IMG/VR virus record: IMGVR_UViG_3300011118_000001
Location: 1 to 48,290 of that record
Reading direction: 5' to 3' (one strand)
Length of the DNA stretch: 48,290 nt
From: a virus
In this document: positions 47,038 to 48,290 of the stretch, one piece after another
How positions within the stretch are numbered: position 1 is the stretch's first letter
How the letters are laid out: every line of letters begins with the position of its first letter
The notes under the pieces: model-generated
Told to the model about the DNA's origin: nothing
Seen by the model: the letters and a program-made list of their open reading frames with translations, nothing else
Database searches by the model: none
Position numbers and translations under genes: made by a program

Positions 47038-48290
47038 CAGTCTATATAACCTCCAATGTGTTTGGGAACTTCCTCTGACTCTACAGCTTTGTTTATCTTC
47101 TCAATCTGCCGAACCGGAACACCCTTCATAGTACCAATACTCAGTATAAGATTCCGGGTAGCGGCCTTAATCTGTACTTCAGCCTTATCTTCTTCACCGG
47201 CCAGGTAAAATGCTGCCGCCTTTGTAGTTTGACCAATACCCAGGAAAAACTTCTCTAACGTATTGGTAGCTAAATTGGAAATGGGTTCCCCCTCGAACTT
47301 CTGTTTTTCTCCGGCCAATATCCTGAACACATTACCCACAACTCGATTCATAAACCCACCAACCACACTAACCATTACGAGGGGAGCAGCTATCATAGCC
47401 CCAACATAATCCCAAATTGATTTACGTTTTCTCCATAGGGTATGACCAATGAAAGTTCGTATCAAGGCTGTCATCATTTGACTACCAATTACCGCGCCAT
47501 AGACTTGTGACCATTTTGCTTTGTCTGTTACTGTTTTCCCACTGGTCTTATATGTTTCATTGGCTGTACTCAACATCATAAGTGACTTCTCAAAATACGA
47601 CCGGAACAAAAATGGTAATCGTTTGATACCGCGTTGAGATGTGTTTATTGACTTGTTCCACTTATCCCAACTCGGTTGAGTGTCCCATAGCTCCTCGGCC
47701 TTATCATTGACCGCATCCCAATATTCTGGAGAATCCTTTTTCAACTGGGTTGTATCCTCCACAAAAGTCTTGGCCACCTTCCAACCCTGACCGAACGCAG
47801 CAAGGTCGGTCATTTGGGCCGCAATACCAGTCTTATTAAGGTCGGCACGTTTACCTGTAAGTAAACGTAATGAGGCATCAAGTTGTCCAGTCTCAGCCAG
47901 TTCCGCACTTTGGCCACCAGCACGATTTCGCATCCAAACTACTGGGTTGTGTTCAAGCATTTCCTTGATTAACTTGGGTGTTGGTGGTACACTAAGTAAT
48001 GGAACATACTTGGAGGCAACCACACCGGCATAATGCCCGGTTGACATATATTGAGAAAGAATAACTTCGGGGGAAAAATGCAACACGGCCCGATATGCGC
48101 CATGTAAAATCTTAGATACTAATTTATCAGCGCGTACTGTAGAACTTTTGGGGTCTTGTACCCATTCAATAAGTTGTTTGAGGTTGTTCCTAACATCCCC
48201 ATAACCTTTAGATTCTAACTCTGTTATAATAGGTTCATAATTGAGAACCATATTCAACAAACGTAACTCCTCAGCCATACCAACATATTC
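47037..48290 (-). CDS. Large polyvalent/ejection-type virion protein, C-terminal part
   Basis: This is the 3' part of the gene that starts at 2946; 48168-48290 duplicates 1-123 and 47037-48167 adds the last 376 residues. The region is helical, with SQRGIKRLPFLFRSYFEKSL, hydrophobic IWDYVGAMIAAPLVMVSVVG and a long helix near the end (TTKAAAFYLAGEEDKA). The pattern resembles C-terminal helical domains of large polyvalent phage proteins (LPD38-like). The hydrophobic helices could insert into the host envelope during injection. Confidence 0.6.
   Translation of the reverse strand, partial: EYVGMAEELRLLNMVLNYEPIITELESKGYGDVRNNLKQLIEWVQDPKSSTVRADKLVSKILHGAYRAVLHFSPEVILSQYMSTGHYAGVVASKYVPLLSVPPTPKLIKEMLEHNPVVWMRNRAGGQSAELAETGQLDASLRLLTGKRADLNKTGIAAQMTDLAAFGQGWKVAKTFVEDTTQLKKDSPEYWDAVNDKAEELWDTQPSWDKWNKSINTSQRGIKRLPFLFRSYFEKSLMMLSTANETYKTSGKTVTDKAKWSQVYGAVIGSQMMTALIRTFIGHTLWRKRKSIWDYVGAMIAAPLVMVSVVGGFMNRVVGNVFRILAGEKQKFEGEPISNLATNTLEKFFLGIGQTTKAAAFYLAGEEDKAEVQIKAATRNLILSIGTMKGVPVRQIEKINKAVESEEVPKHIGGYID
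48168..48290. repeat. Direct terminal repeat, right copy (circular join)
   Basis: Identical to 1-123. See the left copy; it marks the point where the assembled circle was opened. Confidence 0.95.

Overview
The window is one complete, circularly assembled tailed-phage genome. The first 123 bases recur exactly as the last 123 (48168-48290), and a large virion gene (1-2946, continuing at 47037-48167) stays in one frame across that join, so the unique length is 48,167 bp. The set of virion genes (large terminase, portal, scaffold, capsid, adaptor- and nozzle-like proteins, a giant polyvalent ejection-type protein) with no tape measure, tail tube or sheath suggests a podovirus-like phage. Nothing names the host. 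Clean sigma-70-type promoters and Shine-Dalgarno sites point to a bacterial host. No tRNA, integrase, phage RNA polymerase or CRISPR array was seen.

Layout. The left arm (22530 down to 1, then 48167 down to 46864) is read leftward and holds the late genes: a GroES-like co-chaperonin and a small HExxH metallopeptidase, two repeat-built structural proteins, a packaging block, portal, scaffold, capsid and a second capsid-associated protein, then adaptor, LamG/Fn3-like appendage proteins, nozzle-like protein, fibre and the 1358-residue ejection-type protein, ending in an XhlA-like membrane protein. About 1 kb of non-coding DNA (22531-23587) separates the arms. It carries a leftward promoter with a structured leader, two long inverted repeats, a GC-rich island and ACT-triplet tracts, so it is the best candidate for the control region and origin.

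The right arm (23588-46911) is read rightward. It starts with small early genes, many of them Cys-rich, behind three sigma-70-like promoters. The replication and recombination module follows: RecG-like helicase, nucleotide-metabolism genes, HTH-phosphoesterase, family A DNA polymerase, VRR-NUC nuclease, RecB/Cas4-like nuclease, Sak4-like ATPase, DUF669-like protein and TOPRIM/SF3 primase-helicase. Three DNA methyltransferases lie among them. The arm ends with a lipoprotein and small membrane proteins that converge on the left arm.

Most unusual content: a Dam methylase with a LAGLIDADG domain inserted in frame and no visible intein or intron; a hairpin motif flanking an HNH gene with a compensatory base change between its two copies; a NUMOD4/HNH gene with two in-frame amber codons; a gene next to another HNH insertion whose only obvious start is ATT; a three-way-junction leader before groES; and a nozzle-type N-terminal module encoded apart from its likely partner by lectin and Fn3 genes. 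Family names rest on reading the translations; no search was run.
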